Part shown: in pieces, positions 1-11,599 of the stretch
Position numbering within the stretch: the first letter of the stretch is position 1
How the letters are laid out: the number at the start of each line of letters is the position of its first letter
Assembly (NCBI RefSeq): GCF_009389715.1
Contig: NC_052404.1
Span: forward strand, 9,012,745-9,076,744
Length of the DNA: 64,000 nt
Reading direction: 5' to 3'
From: Phoenix dactylifera
Lineage: Eukaryota; Streptophyta; Magnoliopsida; Arecales; Arecaceae
Made by a program: the position numbers and the translations under genes
The notes under the pieces: model-generated
Database searches by the model: none
What the model saw: the letters and a program-made list of their open reading frames with translations, nothing else
Told to the model about the DNA's origin: nothing

Positions 1-1824
1 AAGGTACATGTTAAATTTTGTATTCATTGAATACGCCTGTTGATCACCCTTAAGTTCAACACCTCTTGCATGTCAGCAGCATGAGTTATACATTTAGGGA
101 TGTGACCTGTTATTTATGCGTGTTCATGGTAACCACTAAAAGAAATATGTTGATTAGTTGATATACTCCAATTGAAATTTAAACTATCAAATAAAGTCAA
201 GATTACTAAAACGATGCATATGGTAGTGTATGGAATTCATATATTTATCAAAATATAGCTGAAGCCTGGAAACCGGACAAAGATAATCAAAGTTCTCTTT
301 TCTTTTCAAGGGAGCAGATTTTTACTTTATTGTTACCATTCTCGAGACTTTCTGTGGCAAAAATTCATTGCTATTAATGGTTTAGTTGCTTTTTAATGCG
401 TACCATGATGTCGGATGAAGCTTGAATAGCATATAGGCGAATGTGGTTCCTGCCTGCAATTGGGGTGTCATATGGCGGGTGGCCCGCTATTTTTTTGAGT
501 GAAATCCCTGCACTTGATCTCCTTTCCAAAGTTTCGTCTCTTACTTGTTAAAATGAAAAGAGAGACATCCATCAAAAATATGGTGACACACACAAAATAG
601 TCCCGTTTCTTTCTCTTTGATAACTGAACTGATCTTATTAGGCAAGTATCCTGCAATGGGCTTTTGAACAACCGTCACCGCTGGCCTTTGTTGAAGTTTC
701 TCTAAGAGTACTTTTTACCCGCTGCTTAGCAGAGTTATCAAAAGCCTACATAAGGTATTTTTTACTTTAATTTTAAGGAAACTACAACTATGGAGGGTGA
801 AATCCTATCAATTTGATGAGCATGTAGAACAGTTGTTTCTAGCATGTGAACTGTATATATATACCTTTTCATCATATCATACTACTATGTAATAGATAGA
901 TCAGTCAAATGGAGCGGCTGTCATAGAGAATTTGATACCCTGGACTCGACTAGAGACAAACAACTTAGAGAGGAACAACTTACAGAGGTAACCAGGTAGG
1001 TCTAGATTTCAGAGATGCTGCTGAATCCAGAGACTAGAAGGGGCTGAGGGCTTCCATGAAGGTTCTCAAGGTAAGATCAAATTCTCTTGAATGACCCAAA
1101 GACATTTTTAACCTTTCCGATACTGCAGAAGTGGCTGGCTTTGTTTCTGAGACAACAAAATGTCCTCAAATGTCATACCTAACAAAACCATGTAAAGTGA
1201 CATAATTGCTTGTAGCTTTCACCAGCGAGCTGAATGCCTATTCTGTGGAATTAGTCTTTCTGTGAAATACTACAAGGCACGAAGGCCCAATGGAGCCTAA
1301 GAGAGGGGAATGAGGAGTGCCAAGTTCCAGCATGAAATATTATCTAGCTTAGAAAGCAAATTCCAATGTCATGCATCAATGCTATTGGTCACTAACAAGG
1401 GGGCATTATGCAACTTATACACCTCATGATAGGTCAGGCCCCAACTCTTATAGCACTTATCTACACTGTAAGAGTTAAAGATGTTTGTGTATATTCAAAT
1501 AACCATTCAGTGACCACTTCTGATGGGGACTCGAAGTACTTGGGTCTGCTGGTTGGCACCCCTTTGTATGCATGCACTGGTGGGCGGTTCCATGTTCAAA
1601 TACTGAAACCGGCAATGGCGCCGTTTTTTTTTTCGGAAAAAAAAATTTAACGTAGCATATCTATTTTGAAAGACATGAGCCTGTACCTGTTGCATGATGA
1701 CATCCTCATATGCGGTGCTCCTTAAGCATGTCTGTTTATATATATGTAGATGTACATGTGTGCCTATGTATATACATATAGATATTGTTTTTTGTTATTT
1801 ACTGATGATAATCTTTCCTTGTAG
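1..1824 (+). other. probable intron of the uroporphyrinogen decarboxylase gene
   Basis: AT-rich sequence ending in a clear acceptor immediately before the last UROD exon. No upstream UROD coding segment and no other gene could be recognised. A T-run and A-run near 1624-1650 are low complexity. Confidence 0.5.
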
Positions 1825-2340
1825 GTTCTGCATGCTCTGTTACAGAAATTTACAAACTCTATGGCAAAATACATCAAGTACCAAGCCAACAATGGGGCAC
1901 AGGCAGTCCAAATTTTTGATTCCTGGGCAACTAAACTTAGCCCTGTTGATTTTGAGGAGTTTAGCCTACCCTACTTGAAACAAATTGTGGATTCTGTTAA
2001 GACAACACATCCTGATCTACCTTTAATCCTTTATGCAAGTGGGTCTGGGGGCTTGCTTGAGAGACTTCCATTGACTGGTGTTGATGTTGTCAGCGTAGAC
2101 TGGACAGTAGATATGGCTGAAGGTCGGAGACGTTTGGGATCTGACATGGCAGTCCAGGGAAATGTCGACCCTGGTGTGCTTTTTGGGTCAAAAGAGTTCA
2201 TAACTAAGCGGATTCATGATACAGTAAGACAAGCTGGTAGTGATAAGCACATATTGAACCTTGGCCATGGCATTGTAGTAGGAACACCAGAGGAAAATGT
2301 TGCACACTTCTTTGAAGTTGCAAAAGGCATTAGATACTAA
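1825..2340 (+). CDS. HEME: uroporphyrinogen decarboxylase, last exon (5' part outside window)
   Basis: Uroporphyrinogen III decarboxylase removes four carboxyl groups from uroporphyrinogen III to give coproporphyrinogen III in plastid tetrapyrrole (haem and chlorophyll) synthesis. The exon opens after a TTCCTTGTAG acceptor at 1815-1824 in phase 0 and encodes 171 residues before TAA. Family signatures seen are [62 protein letters not shown] and the C-terminal [21 protein letters not shown], whose His in NLGHG corresponds to a conserved active-site His of the family. It ends in AKGIRY, the usual plant C-terminus. I searched upstream for the preceding coding segment (the SYxxEGGSSKxF region) and did not find it in 1-1824, so the intron is probably longer than 1.8 kb. 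HEME1 versus HEME2 cannot be told from this part. Confidence 0.93.
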   Translation, partial: VLHALLQKFTNSMAKYIKYQANNGAQAVQIFDSWATKLSPVDFEEFSLPYLKQIVDSVKTTHPDLPLILYASGSGGLLERLPLTGVDVVSVDWTVDMAEGRRRLGSDMAVQGNVDPGVLFGSKEFITKRIHDTVRQAGSDKHILNLGHGIVVGTPEENVAHFFEVAKGIRY

Positions 2341-4274
2341 TTATTGTTCTTTTCTTTTAATTGATTTTTGCAGTTATTTTTTTCAAAATTACTATTGTTT
2401 AGCTGGAGCTAAGATGCAATATTTGAGACATTCTTAAGTACTATGGATAGAACCAAACTGATTTTTTTCTGACAGATTCACTCTCTTGTTCAATAGTGTA
2501 TTTAGTCATTAGCACACATACTAAATTTGACTACAAGAAAATCGGGGAAGCTGCAATGACTGGACATTTCATTTTCAAACCAAATAATCAAATATTACCG
2601 TGGATCAGACCCACAAGTGCTTAAAATGCATTACGGTAATTCTGCATTCTGAATGCCATAGTTTATAAGCCTGCACTGCCATGATTAAAAGAAATTGATG
2701 AAACTGCTCATACAGAAGATCAATTTGATTATTTTATTCTGATTCCAGCAATAGCATTGTTTGCAATTGGATTTGGAACATTATTGTTACTGGTTTTTCT
2801 TGTCATCCTATGAGTTTAAACCTGAATTTTAGCAAACCAACCAATAGTTTCCAAAATTGCAGCAGATGAAATTTAAAAAAAAAAGAGAGAGACTTTCATC
2901 TTTGCTTATTTACGTCCGGATCTAATTAATGATCTTTTGGATTTTCTTTAGGGCTTGGGTTGACTGAGGTCTGTTCCACTCATTTAACATGAGGATGAGA
3001 TTTATGTTGGCTTAGTTCATTTGCATGTGATATCATCATGCAGCTGGCTCTTGATGCTTTCGAAGACGGGAGAACATGTGGTGGCCCTGATCAACGCCAT
3101 AGGTCTCTCTGCAAGCTCGGAGTCAGCTGCTTCTCTCATTCCTAAATGGAAACAGGATCATTGCTGATTTAAGCTATTACAGGTCTTCTTATCTCTTATT
3201 CGATGGGGCATATTGGATGTAGTCCTAATCATAACCAGCATTCTCTCATAACATGGGGTTTCTTTATCGCGGCGAATGGATACCCATGTATGTCCCAAAG
3301 CTTTCTATGATGTTTTTTTTTGATCTATGAGGAGTTGAGGACTACATATAATCGGTAAATGCATGTATGTGTAAACAAATGCATATGAGCATCTGAGATG
3401 TTCTAGCTGTTGGGTTGTAGGAGCATGGCGACAATGGCACAAGGAAAAAGCAAATCAGTTTCCTTAGAGAAAAGGTAGGTATGTGGACTTAAAGCAGCCA
3501 ACACATGCCTTGTCCAAAAATTTGATAGAAGCAAATCCAACCTTGTTTTTATTTCTGTTAACACTGATCAATCACACAACTTGATACCAACTTATTGAAT
3601 GCCACCACAGTAAGGCATGATATTCTTTGAGACATGGGGGCATCTGCATTTATTCATTCTTAACCAATTATTCTTACTTGCTAAGCTGGTTTTCAATAAG
3701 GTTCTTTTAACCATTCCAATCTGAAACCAGTAACCCCAACCCTTGCTGCACCACAAAACCATATAGCTTCATGTAGGTAGTCTTGTCATTCTAATTTAAT
3801 AAATTTTTGGGGGGTAAGTTCTCCTTCCCTCATTTTACACTCAAAAAAAAAAAAAAAACTTGCAATGGTTAATTCACGCACTTCATCAAAAAAATATATA
3901 CATATAATCATTAATAATTCGCGAACTTTGTTAAAAAATAGTTTGAAGGACAAGGTCAAATGTCTAGCAACTCTAATTTTTAATAGGAAATGACTAGTCT
4001 AAAAATTATGAATGTAACCTATATCTTTTTGTTCCTGTATGCTTTGAATCTAACTTTAGTAATATATGTGCATATTATTCAATGCACATACGTCAACAAT
4101 AAGTATAAACAAGCAGTCATTTGCTGTAGAAGTTTATCAAAAAAATACAGGATATATGCTTTGAACTTTTTCTTACTTATACAAGGGTTTACAGCCATGT
4201 CTTCTCTATAAATGCATGTAACACCAACCATCCGTGCCATTGAAGTATGACAAACTATAGATGCTTGCAATGGT
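2341..4274. other. UROD 3' flank and intergenic sequence, no gene seen
   Basis: The UROD 3' UTR lies in the first few hundred bases. The rest is AT-rich without a convincing reading frame. A 17-base A-run at about 3842-3858 may be the tail of an old retroposon whose body I cannot identify. Confidence 0.4.
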
Positions 4275-4738
4275 CTATCAAAACTCTCCCTTCTCGGTAG
4301 TAAGAGGAGCGTGTGGGCTTCGTGATTAGGAGCCCGGACTATAGAGTTGTGGCAATTGGAGGGAGCCAGATCTTTAATATCTCAGTTTTTAGGACGAAGC
4401 TGAGAGTCGCTTGGGCCGGCCTCTGTCATGCTCGGCGTGTCTTGCAGACCGGTGCTTTCCTGCTAGAAGATGACTCAACTATTGTGATCGGTTGGATCCA
4501 AAAGTGTCCTGGCATTGTCGAGGGTTACCACGCCTTGCTGCAGGATATCATGGCTAGTGGTGATATTGTCTTCAGGGCGAAGCATGTCTTTAGGGAGGCC
4601 AACAGAGCTGTGGACTGCGTGGCCTTTTTTGTTGCAAATTACTCTAGAGAAGTTCTTTGGACTTGTTGTACTTTGATTTTTTTAGATGTATCCATACTAG
4701 ACTGGTACCAGTCATCTGGTGTAGCAAAAAATAAATAA
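4275..4738 (+). mobile_element. 5'-truncated LINE remnant with RNase H-like module
   Basis: An open frame from 4313 reads GFVIRSPDYRVVAIGGSQIF, then LRVAWAGLCHARRVLQTGAFLLEDDSTIVIGWIQ, then FRAKHVFREANRAVDCVAFFVANYS. This is the C-terminal RNase H-like domain (RVT_3 type) of plant non-LTR retrotransposons: G-x-G-F-V-I-R-D start, E/D-D-S-x-x-V-I-x-W core and R-E-A-N-x-x-A-D end (here A-V-D). It ends in an A-rich tail at about 4726-4737. Only this domain is present; reverse transcriptase is absent. I could not find a target-site duplication. The left limit is approximate. Confidence 0.7.
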
Positions 4739-5486
4739 TTATTGATGCACTTGATTCCCTTCTTTGTTGTGCATGCATATTTCACCCAAAATGTGAAATG
4801 GGTTCTTCTTACATGTATTCAAAATGAGATCCATTATATGCCAAGGTAGGGCAATTAAGCAGACAGATCATAACTATTTATCTTAGGGTTCTCGGAAATT
4901 CAAGTCAATTAAAATTAGATATATTACATGCCAGGATAGGGCAATTAAGTAGATAAATGATAACTAAATGTCTTAGGATTCTCAAAAACTCAAGTTAGCT
5001 TTAAACTACATACTCTGCATATGATCTAAAATGTCGAGCATATCGTTGCATCATTCACCTGTGAAATATAAATAAATCGAGACGATCCTGCCCTAGTTAT
5101 GCTTAAACCCACTAAGAAAGCCATAAAGCTAAACTTGGCTGGAAAATCCTGAATTTGAGCCAACAAGTCTCCACCAGTTATAAGCTTCAAGCTCAGCTAA
5201 TTGACACTCTCAGTTGTCAATGTGATGGGGAAACACTAACCTGACATTCTTCTAATACAACAAACATGGATATGGTGCCAAACAATAATAGCGTGACAAG
5301 CTTTAGTTAGAAGCAACAAAAAAGACCAGTATTATTGGGCCCTGACCCCACAACGCGTGCAGCACTAAGTTGCTCTACTGTCCTTTTCCCGTCAAAGTGA
5401 CCCGCGTGATTACATATCATTATCAATAAACCAAAGGCTTGGTTGTCCGGAATTAACTTTGGAATTAACTTCCGTATGATCTAGTT
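4739..5486. other. intergenic, no gene seen
   Basis: AT-rich sequence. A short local duplication occurs around 4840-4990, where two similar stretches contain 'agggcaattaag' followed by 'agataaatgataact'-like text. No reading frame was recognised. Confidence 0.35.
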
Positions 5487-5489
5487 TTA

Positions 5490-7060
5490 GGCCCTATTTG
5501 GGAAGCTTTTGGAGGGCCAAAAAGCACTTTTTGGCCCTCCAAAAGTATTTTTAGCTAAAAAAGAGTGTTTGGTAAATTTTTCGAAAAGCTGTTTCAGCTT
5601 TTGCGGGAAGCTGAAAACAGCTTTTGGGGGAAGCTCCAATTTGGAGCTTTCCAAAAATGCTGTTTTCAGCATTTTCGAAAAGCTGTATTTTTGACCAAAA
5701 TACCCCCATTAAAAAAAAAAATTTCTCCCAAAAACCTCTCTCACCGTCTCTTTCTCTCCCACCCAACCCCACTCCCTCTCCCCCGCCGCCGCACCCTCTC
5801 CCTCTGCCTCGCCGTCGCATCCCCTCCCTCTCCCCTGCCCCCATGGTGGGGAGGTGCCGAAGAAGAGGACGACAGGTCGTCTTCCCCTTCCCGCGGCCGC
5901 CGCCGGCGACGACCCGTCACAGAAAGGGGCGGTGCCGAAGAACAGGAAGAAGAAGGGGCCGAAGAAGAAGGAGGTCCCACGGTGGGAGGGGCCGAAGAAT
6001 AGGAAGAAGAAGGGGGTTCCTGTGGCCGCCGGCGGTCACGACCCGCCCCCCTCCCGCATCCGCCACGGCCCGCCCGGCGCTGACGGCCTCACGGGAGGAG
6101 GGCACTTCCCACGGGGCCAGCCGCGGCCGCCGAGACTGCCGCGGGCGCCGCCGGCCGCGGCCCGGCCCCCTCCCGCGGCCGCCGCCGGCCGCGGCCCGAC
6201 CCCCTCCCGCGGCCGCGGCGGCCTGGCCCCCTTCCGGTGCCGCCGGCCGCGCGGGAGGAGAAGAAAGAAGAACGGGGGAGAGGAAGGAAGGAGAAGAAGA
6301 GAAGAAAAAAAAGAAAAGAAAAAGAAAAGGAAAAAAAAGAAGAAAAAGAAAGAAAAAAAAGAGAAGAAAAGAAAATTTAAAAAATAATAAAAAAATAAAT
6401 AAATAAATATTTATATAAATGAATGAATGAATGAATAAATAAGATAATAAATAAATATATTTCAACATTATTAATTATTTACACTAATAATTATAATATT
6501 TTATACCTTTATTATTATATTATACTATAAATATTATATTATATTACATTACATTATAATACATTAATATGTTATTTTAAATAATTTAATATTATGTTAG
6601 ATTATGAAAAATTAATTTATACTAATAATTATAATATTTTATATCTTTATTATTGTATTATACTATAAATATAATATATATTACATTATATCATAATACA
6701 TTAATATGTTATGTTAAATAATTTAATATTATGTTATATTACCAAATATTAATTTACTCTAATAATTATATTACTATTATGCTATATTATAATAATATTA
6801 TTTTATATTACAATAATATTATACTATATCGTATATTTATGTATTAATATATGTTATGTTTTATTATGTTCTGTTGTATAATACTATGCAATGTCTTTTA
6901 TGGTAATTTTGTCATACAAAAGTACTTTCTCAGTTTGTTTACCAAACACAAAACAAAGTACCACAGCACTTTACGAATGTAGTTACCAAACAGCAAACAG
7001 CTTTTTATAACAGCTCTACTTCCAACAGCTCTACTGCCAACAGTTCTCCCAAACAGGGCC
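5490..7060. mobile_element. non-autonomous PIF/Harbinger-like DNA element (1571 bp)
   Basis: The left end reads GGCCCTATTTGGGA and the right end is the complement of GGCCCTGTTTGGGA, so the terminal inverted repeats match at 13 of 14 positions. The element is flanked by direct TTA duplications at 5487-5489 and 7061-7063. The GGCCCTGTTTGG terminus and TTA target are those of PIF/Harbinger (Tourist-type) elements. The interior is patchy: subterminal AAGCTG/AAACAGC motifs, a C/T-rich then very GC-rich block (about 5750-6250), a purine-only block (about 6250-6380) and an AT-rich block with an internal tandem repeat. No transposase frame is present, so it depends on a partner in trans. Confidence 0.8.
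6483..6780. repeat. AT-rich tandem repeat inside the PIF-like element, unit about 140 bp
   Basis: The phrase 'actaataattataatatttta' occurs at about 6482 and again at about 6619, each followed by 'tctttattatt..tattatactataaatat' and 'aatacattaatatgttat.ttaaataatttaatatta'. A third partial unit starts near 6755. The block is almost free of G and C. Confidence 0.7.
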
Positions 7061-7261
7061 TTAATTATTGAGGTGAAGGCTTGGTCATTAGATATCCTTG
7101 GACGCGGAAGATGACCTTGTCGAGTCATTTACCCTTAATAATGTAGAATATGAAACTGAAAGCAGAATAAATACATTTTTCCAAGACTTTTGGGCTACTT
7201 CAGCACGAGTTTAATGAACTCAATGTATTCCAAATCCAGATTTTTTTTTTGTTTGTTTTAG

Positions 7262-7286
7262 TTGTGTGTGTGTGTGTGTGTGTGTG

Positions 7287-7320
<34 letters not shown>
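7262..7320. repeat. compound microsatellite (GT)n-(GA)n
   Basis: A GT run of about 13 units (7262-7287) is followed directly by about 15 GA units (7291-7320). Confidence 0.95.
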
Positions 7321-7322
<2 letters not shown>

Positions 7323-8035
7323 AGTGAGGGACTAGGAGACTTGTGTTTTGGATTTTGAAGTCATCCAAAACTTAATACTAATAACTTTGTAAGAAAAGCT
7401 TTATGAACTTGTTATTGTGGATTAAGTTTGAGGACCAAGTCGAGGTAAGATAAGAACAATTTGATATATGGTTGCACAAATGTTGCTGTCTGAATAGCAT
7501 GTGTGGAATATGCAATCACATTACCCGTACCTCTCTCTTAACTAAAGATATCCTGCATAATATAACAACAGTGCCCATAGGTGAGATAGGTATTACACAT
7601 TAAATCAGATTTAGTTATGGATGCTGCAGCAATAACAACTAAAATTAAGGCAAATGTTGTACATCAACCTTTTTTGTTTTTCTTGTTCTTCATTTTTGAG
7701 TAAAAAGTGCTGCACCTCACCAATATATATATGTATATATATATTTGCTAGGACAGATGTATCGTATAGTACAGATATGAATATACTCAAAAAGGTTGAA
7801 AAATAACAAGTTTCAGCGCGTACTGGATAACTCTCTCTCTCTACCACCTAAAGAGTATCTTCGGAATGGTTGGCCATATTGGTCTATATTTTCACATCTC
7901 TAAATAGCAAGAATCATGCTTACTGGTACATTATTGCACCTAACTTGCTTCTAGCTAGATTAGACTCTTAATTTGATCTTTTTACTGCAGCAAGCAAGCA
8001 GCTCAAGTATTTCATATCTAGATAGGATGAATCTA
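7321..8035. other. intergenic, no gene seen
   Basis: AT-rich sequence with a short TA run near 7724-7744 and a CT run near 7832-7842. The small open frames in it have no recognisable similarity. Confidence 0.35.
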
Positions 8036-9640
8036 GGTTATTGTTGCACCACGTGGATGTTGATTAGAATTGACATCCATGGATGATACATGAACAACAT
8101 ATTGTCTTGGATGTTGTAGTTTGGGCAATGAGACCCACAAGATTCAATTGGAAGCTATACATTCATCACGTGGCGTGCATTTTGATTCCTAATCCTAATT
8201 GGCTAGGACTCGCATCCGTGGCTATTCCATGAACAATATTTTGTCTTATATGTTGTATTTAGGGCGACAAGACCCACAAGAATCAATCGATAGCCATCAA
8301 CTCACCACGTGTTGTGCATTTTGATGCCTAATCATAATAGGCTGGAGTTGACATCCATGGATGTTACACGAACAATATTCTCTCTTTTACGTTGTATTTA
8401 GGGTAGTGAGACCCATGAGAGCCAATCGGTAGCCATCAACTCACCACGTCATGTGCATTTTGATGCCTAATCATAGTAGGCTGGAGTTGACATCCATGGA
8501 TGTTACACGAATAATATTCTCTCTTTTATGTTGTATTTGGGGCAATGAGACCCATGAGTGCCAATCAGTAGCCATCATGTAGGACCGAGCGTTTAGTATT
8601 ATACCAAAAGCAATTGCTATTAGTGAAGATGCTACTCTAATACCTCAACCATCCAGGGGTCCTTGTAGCCCTTGTAGCACGAAGCGCCTCGAGTCGACTA
8701 AACCGACACCCAACCGGCCTCCGCCACATGTGACCCACATGCGAGAGACACCAGGCATCCATGCTGGAAATAGAGGACTTAACACTGCGCCATCGAAACC
8801 GAGGCCAACAATCCCCCCTAGCGCGATGCCTGGGTCTCGAACTCGAGACCTATGGCTCTGATACCAATTGTAGGATCGAGCGCTTACCATTACACCAAAA
8901 GCAATTGCTGTTAGTGAAGGCGCTACTCTAATACCTCAACCGTCCAGGGGCCCTTGTAGCGTGAAGCGCCTCGAGTCGACTCGACCGACATCCAGCCGGC
9001 CTCCGCCACGTGTGACCCACACGCCAAAGACACCAGGCATCCATGCTGGAAATAGAGGACTTAACGTTGCACCATCGAAACCGAGGCCAACACATCAACT
9101 CACCACGTCATGTGCATTTTGATGCCTAATCATAGTAGGCTGGAGTTGACATCCATGGATGTTACATGAACAATATTCTCTCTTTTATATTATATTTAGG
9201 GCAGTGAGACCCATGAGAGCCAATCGGTAGCTATCAACTCACCACGTCATATGCATTTTGATGCCAATCATAGTAGGCTAGAGTTGACATCCATGGATGT
9301 TACACGAACAATATTCTCTCTTTTACATTATATTTAGGGCAGTGAGACCCATGAGAGCCAATCGGTAGCCATCAACTCACCATGCCATGTGCATTTTGAT
9401 GCCTAATCATAGTAGGCTGGAGTTGACATCTATGGATGTTACACGAACAATATTCTCTCTTTTATGTTATATTTAGGGCAGTGAGACCCATGAGAGTCAA
9501 TCAGGAGCCATCTACTCACCATAGACATGCATTTGATGCTAATTATAGCTCTCATTCACATCCATGCCGTTACATGAATAATATTTTGTCTTGTATATTA
9601 TATTTAGGGCAATGAGACCGACAAGAATCAATCTAGAGCC
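8036..9640. repeat. 139-bp tandem repeat array (about 8 units, split by a TRIM insertion)
   Basis: The landmark TGCATTTTGATGCCTAATCA recurs at 8176, 8315 and 8454, and then at 9113, 9252, 9390 and 9528, giving a period of 139 (138 for two units). Units also share GACATCCATGGATGTTACA, ATATTCTCTCTTTTA and GTAGCCATCAACTCACC. Central units are close copies, while the outer ones at both ends are diverged, as expected for an array growing from its middle. The gap between 8577 and 9093 is filled by the TRIM element. Confidence 0.92.
8578..9092 (-). mobile_element. TRIM-type small LTR retroelement, 515 bp
   Basis: Two direct repeats, 8578-8810 (233 bp) and 8869-9092 (224 bp), both begin TGTAGGA and end GGCCAACA on the + strand. 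They bracket an interior of only 58 bp. Directly inside the right repeat, 8855-8866 reads GGCTCTGATACC, the complement of the initiator-Met tRNA primer-binding site TGGTATCAGAGC. Directly inside the left repeat is a C-run (8813-8818), the complement of a polypurine tract. So the element points to the minus strand. A 5-bp duplication CATCA (8573-8577 and 9093-9097) flanks it and restores an intact 139-bp unit. There is no coding capacity, as expected for TRIMs. The repeats differ at roughly one position in ten, mostly C/T and G/A, so it is an old copy, probably millions of years. Confidence 0.92.
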
Positions 9641-11130
9641 ATTCTGATTTTAATCATAATTAGCTATTGCAACGACTCAAGATTCAAAAATGACTAATCA
9701 GAAGTCCTTATTTGAATTTATTGACTTTATGTAAATAGATAAAAAGTATTATTTAAATTTATTAGGTTTGTATAAATATTTGAAATCCACCTAATATATA
9801 GCTAATATGAGACTAAATACATACCAACATGAGTTATGTACATATATTTTTTTTGTTTAAGCTTTGACGTCTTCATTATCTAAGAGTCGAAACTCAATCA
9901 AATACAATCATATGCATCACGGCCAGCTTAAGATGCACGAATAGTCTTGAAAAGATGCACATACAATATTATCTCTCCACATAGGCCATGGGTTAGATCT
10001 GTTTTGATATAATTTGTAACGATACGAAAATTTATCTTAAAAAACTAGCCAAAAGGTATTTGGGTTTATTACGCTCGTACAAGTACCCCAAGATTTATTC
10101 AACGTATGATTGATATGGGAAACTTAAATCCAAACTGTCTAGATCTTAATCAATTAATTCTTTGTATACGTATAGCTCGAGGTCGTTTGGACGTTGCGCC
10201 ATTTGATGTCACTGGCCGTTGATGTCGGTTTCAACCAGGTGCGGAGTGTTTGGTTGGCGACTCACTCACGATACTTGGGACAAGATATACCGAGAAGACT
10301 ATAAATACACGTGTCATCTAAACACGGCGAGAACATGTCGTATTGAACCGACAGGACGCCAAAGTTCCCGTGGTCACGAGCCGTTGTTGGCCTGACGTGT
10401 CGCGCTCAGAGTATCGTACAAGGAATGTGGGGCCCACTATGAATCTTCTGGAAACGCGTCGTGTAGTGTTTGGTGGGCGACTTGTTGGGCCAACGTTGTT
10501 TGGTTTGTTGCCTCGTGAGCCACCAACTTGCTCGGTGAAGTCCGCAAAATATTAAAAAAAAATGAAAATTTATATAAGAATTATTTTAATTAAATTAAGG
10601 CCTTAGGTAATCTGCGATGCTGGCGGGCTTAATTTGTTATTTTGCGATTAATGCAATTGCCGTCCAAGTTTTGTTAAGGTGCTATGAATCGCCTGCTCAA
10701 GGTTCTTAATAATGGAAATCTCGAGGTAAAAGCAGGATTTAGGCCAAAAAATATCAAATTTTAAATAAATTTAGCTTAAAATTTAAGTAAAAATAAAAAT
10801 ATTTTAAGCCTAAGGTTGGCTTATACCGAAATGAAGGTTAAGATAGGATATGGGAGAAAAAAAAAAGACAAAAATAATAATTTTTGAGGAAGACGATTTT
10901 TTTTTAGAATCTTGGTTAAATCAGTAAAATCAAAAGTAACTTATTTATTAAATAATACATTAAATGCTTGGCAATTTAAATCACGCCTTAAAATTTTAAA
11001 ACTTACTTTCTAAAATTTTATTTCAATTTTGATATCATTTTAACTAATATATCCGAATATACTGAATTATATCTGATGAACATCTCGACCTTAAGTCAGA
11101 TTAACCTCTTTGGCTTTAGGCATGGATCGA
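9641..11130. other. intergenic with LTR-like scraps, no gene seen
   Basis: At about 9760-9835 a stretch ending 'gagactaaatacatacca' resembles those at 27.05 and 31.16 kb and is probably a decayed LTR of the same family. At about 10190-10540 there is a short GC-richer island with two similar phrases, AGTGTTTGGTTGGCGACT and AGTGTTTGGTGGGCGACT, about 215 bases apart. No reading frame in it is convincing. Confidence 0.4.
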
Positions 11131-11400
11131 GGTGAATGGTTTCGACCCCATCCGAAGAGAACAACCTCGGCTCTCACCGAGCAGCAAATTAATCGAAGTT
11201 ACCTTGGCCCCGACCGAAAAGCTAATCAATACAAGTCGACAGGAGTTGACAGCTCCAATAACCGACTGTTCTAGCAGCTCGCGGTCATATCGACATCACC
11301 ACGCTTCGGGCATGCCATCAGCTGTTGTTGATGTTATTATATGCCACGTCGACCTAAGTAACGTTAAGGTTGGCCCTTCTATATAAAGAAAACAATTCGG
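11060..11400 (+). mobile_element. possible LTR fragment with TATA box upstream of CIPK
   Basis: A GC-richer stretch with many TCGAC/CCGAC phrases stands apart from its AT-rich surroundings and ends in CTATATAAAG at about 11378-11387. The composition and the TATA position look like the U3 part of a Gypsy-type LTR, but I see no TG...CA ends or target duplication. It may equally be the native CIPK promoter. Confidence 0.3.
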
Positions 11401-11599
11401 AAGACCCGGGGTATGCTAACTTACACAAACCAATATCTCACTTGGTGGCCTTTGATAATGGGCTTGAATTAGCACAATTTGGGTGGTTAGGCTTCACGCG
11501 GTGCAATATAATCACACATGATTTGAAGCAGCGTAGTTGGGTAAATCAAAAGGAAAGGTCTAAATCACAAGTAGTTCCCCACAACGCGAAGAATTAAAA

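Noticed and set aside
3859-4274. An 11-base word CTTGCAATGGT at 3859 and again at 4264, as a possible target duplication
   Set aside because: The enclosed sequence has no poly-A tail, inverted ends or element features, so the repeat is probably chance.
5551-6468. Several long frames in the PIF-like element (up to 260 codons)
   Set aside because: All are Arg/Pro/Gly/Lys low-complexity translations of GC-rich and purine-only DNA, on both strands at once, with no domain.
8036-9640. CRISPR-like spacing of repeats
   Set aside because: Units are contiguous 139-bp tandem copies without unique spacers, and the DNA is eukaryotic nuclear.
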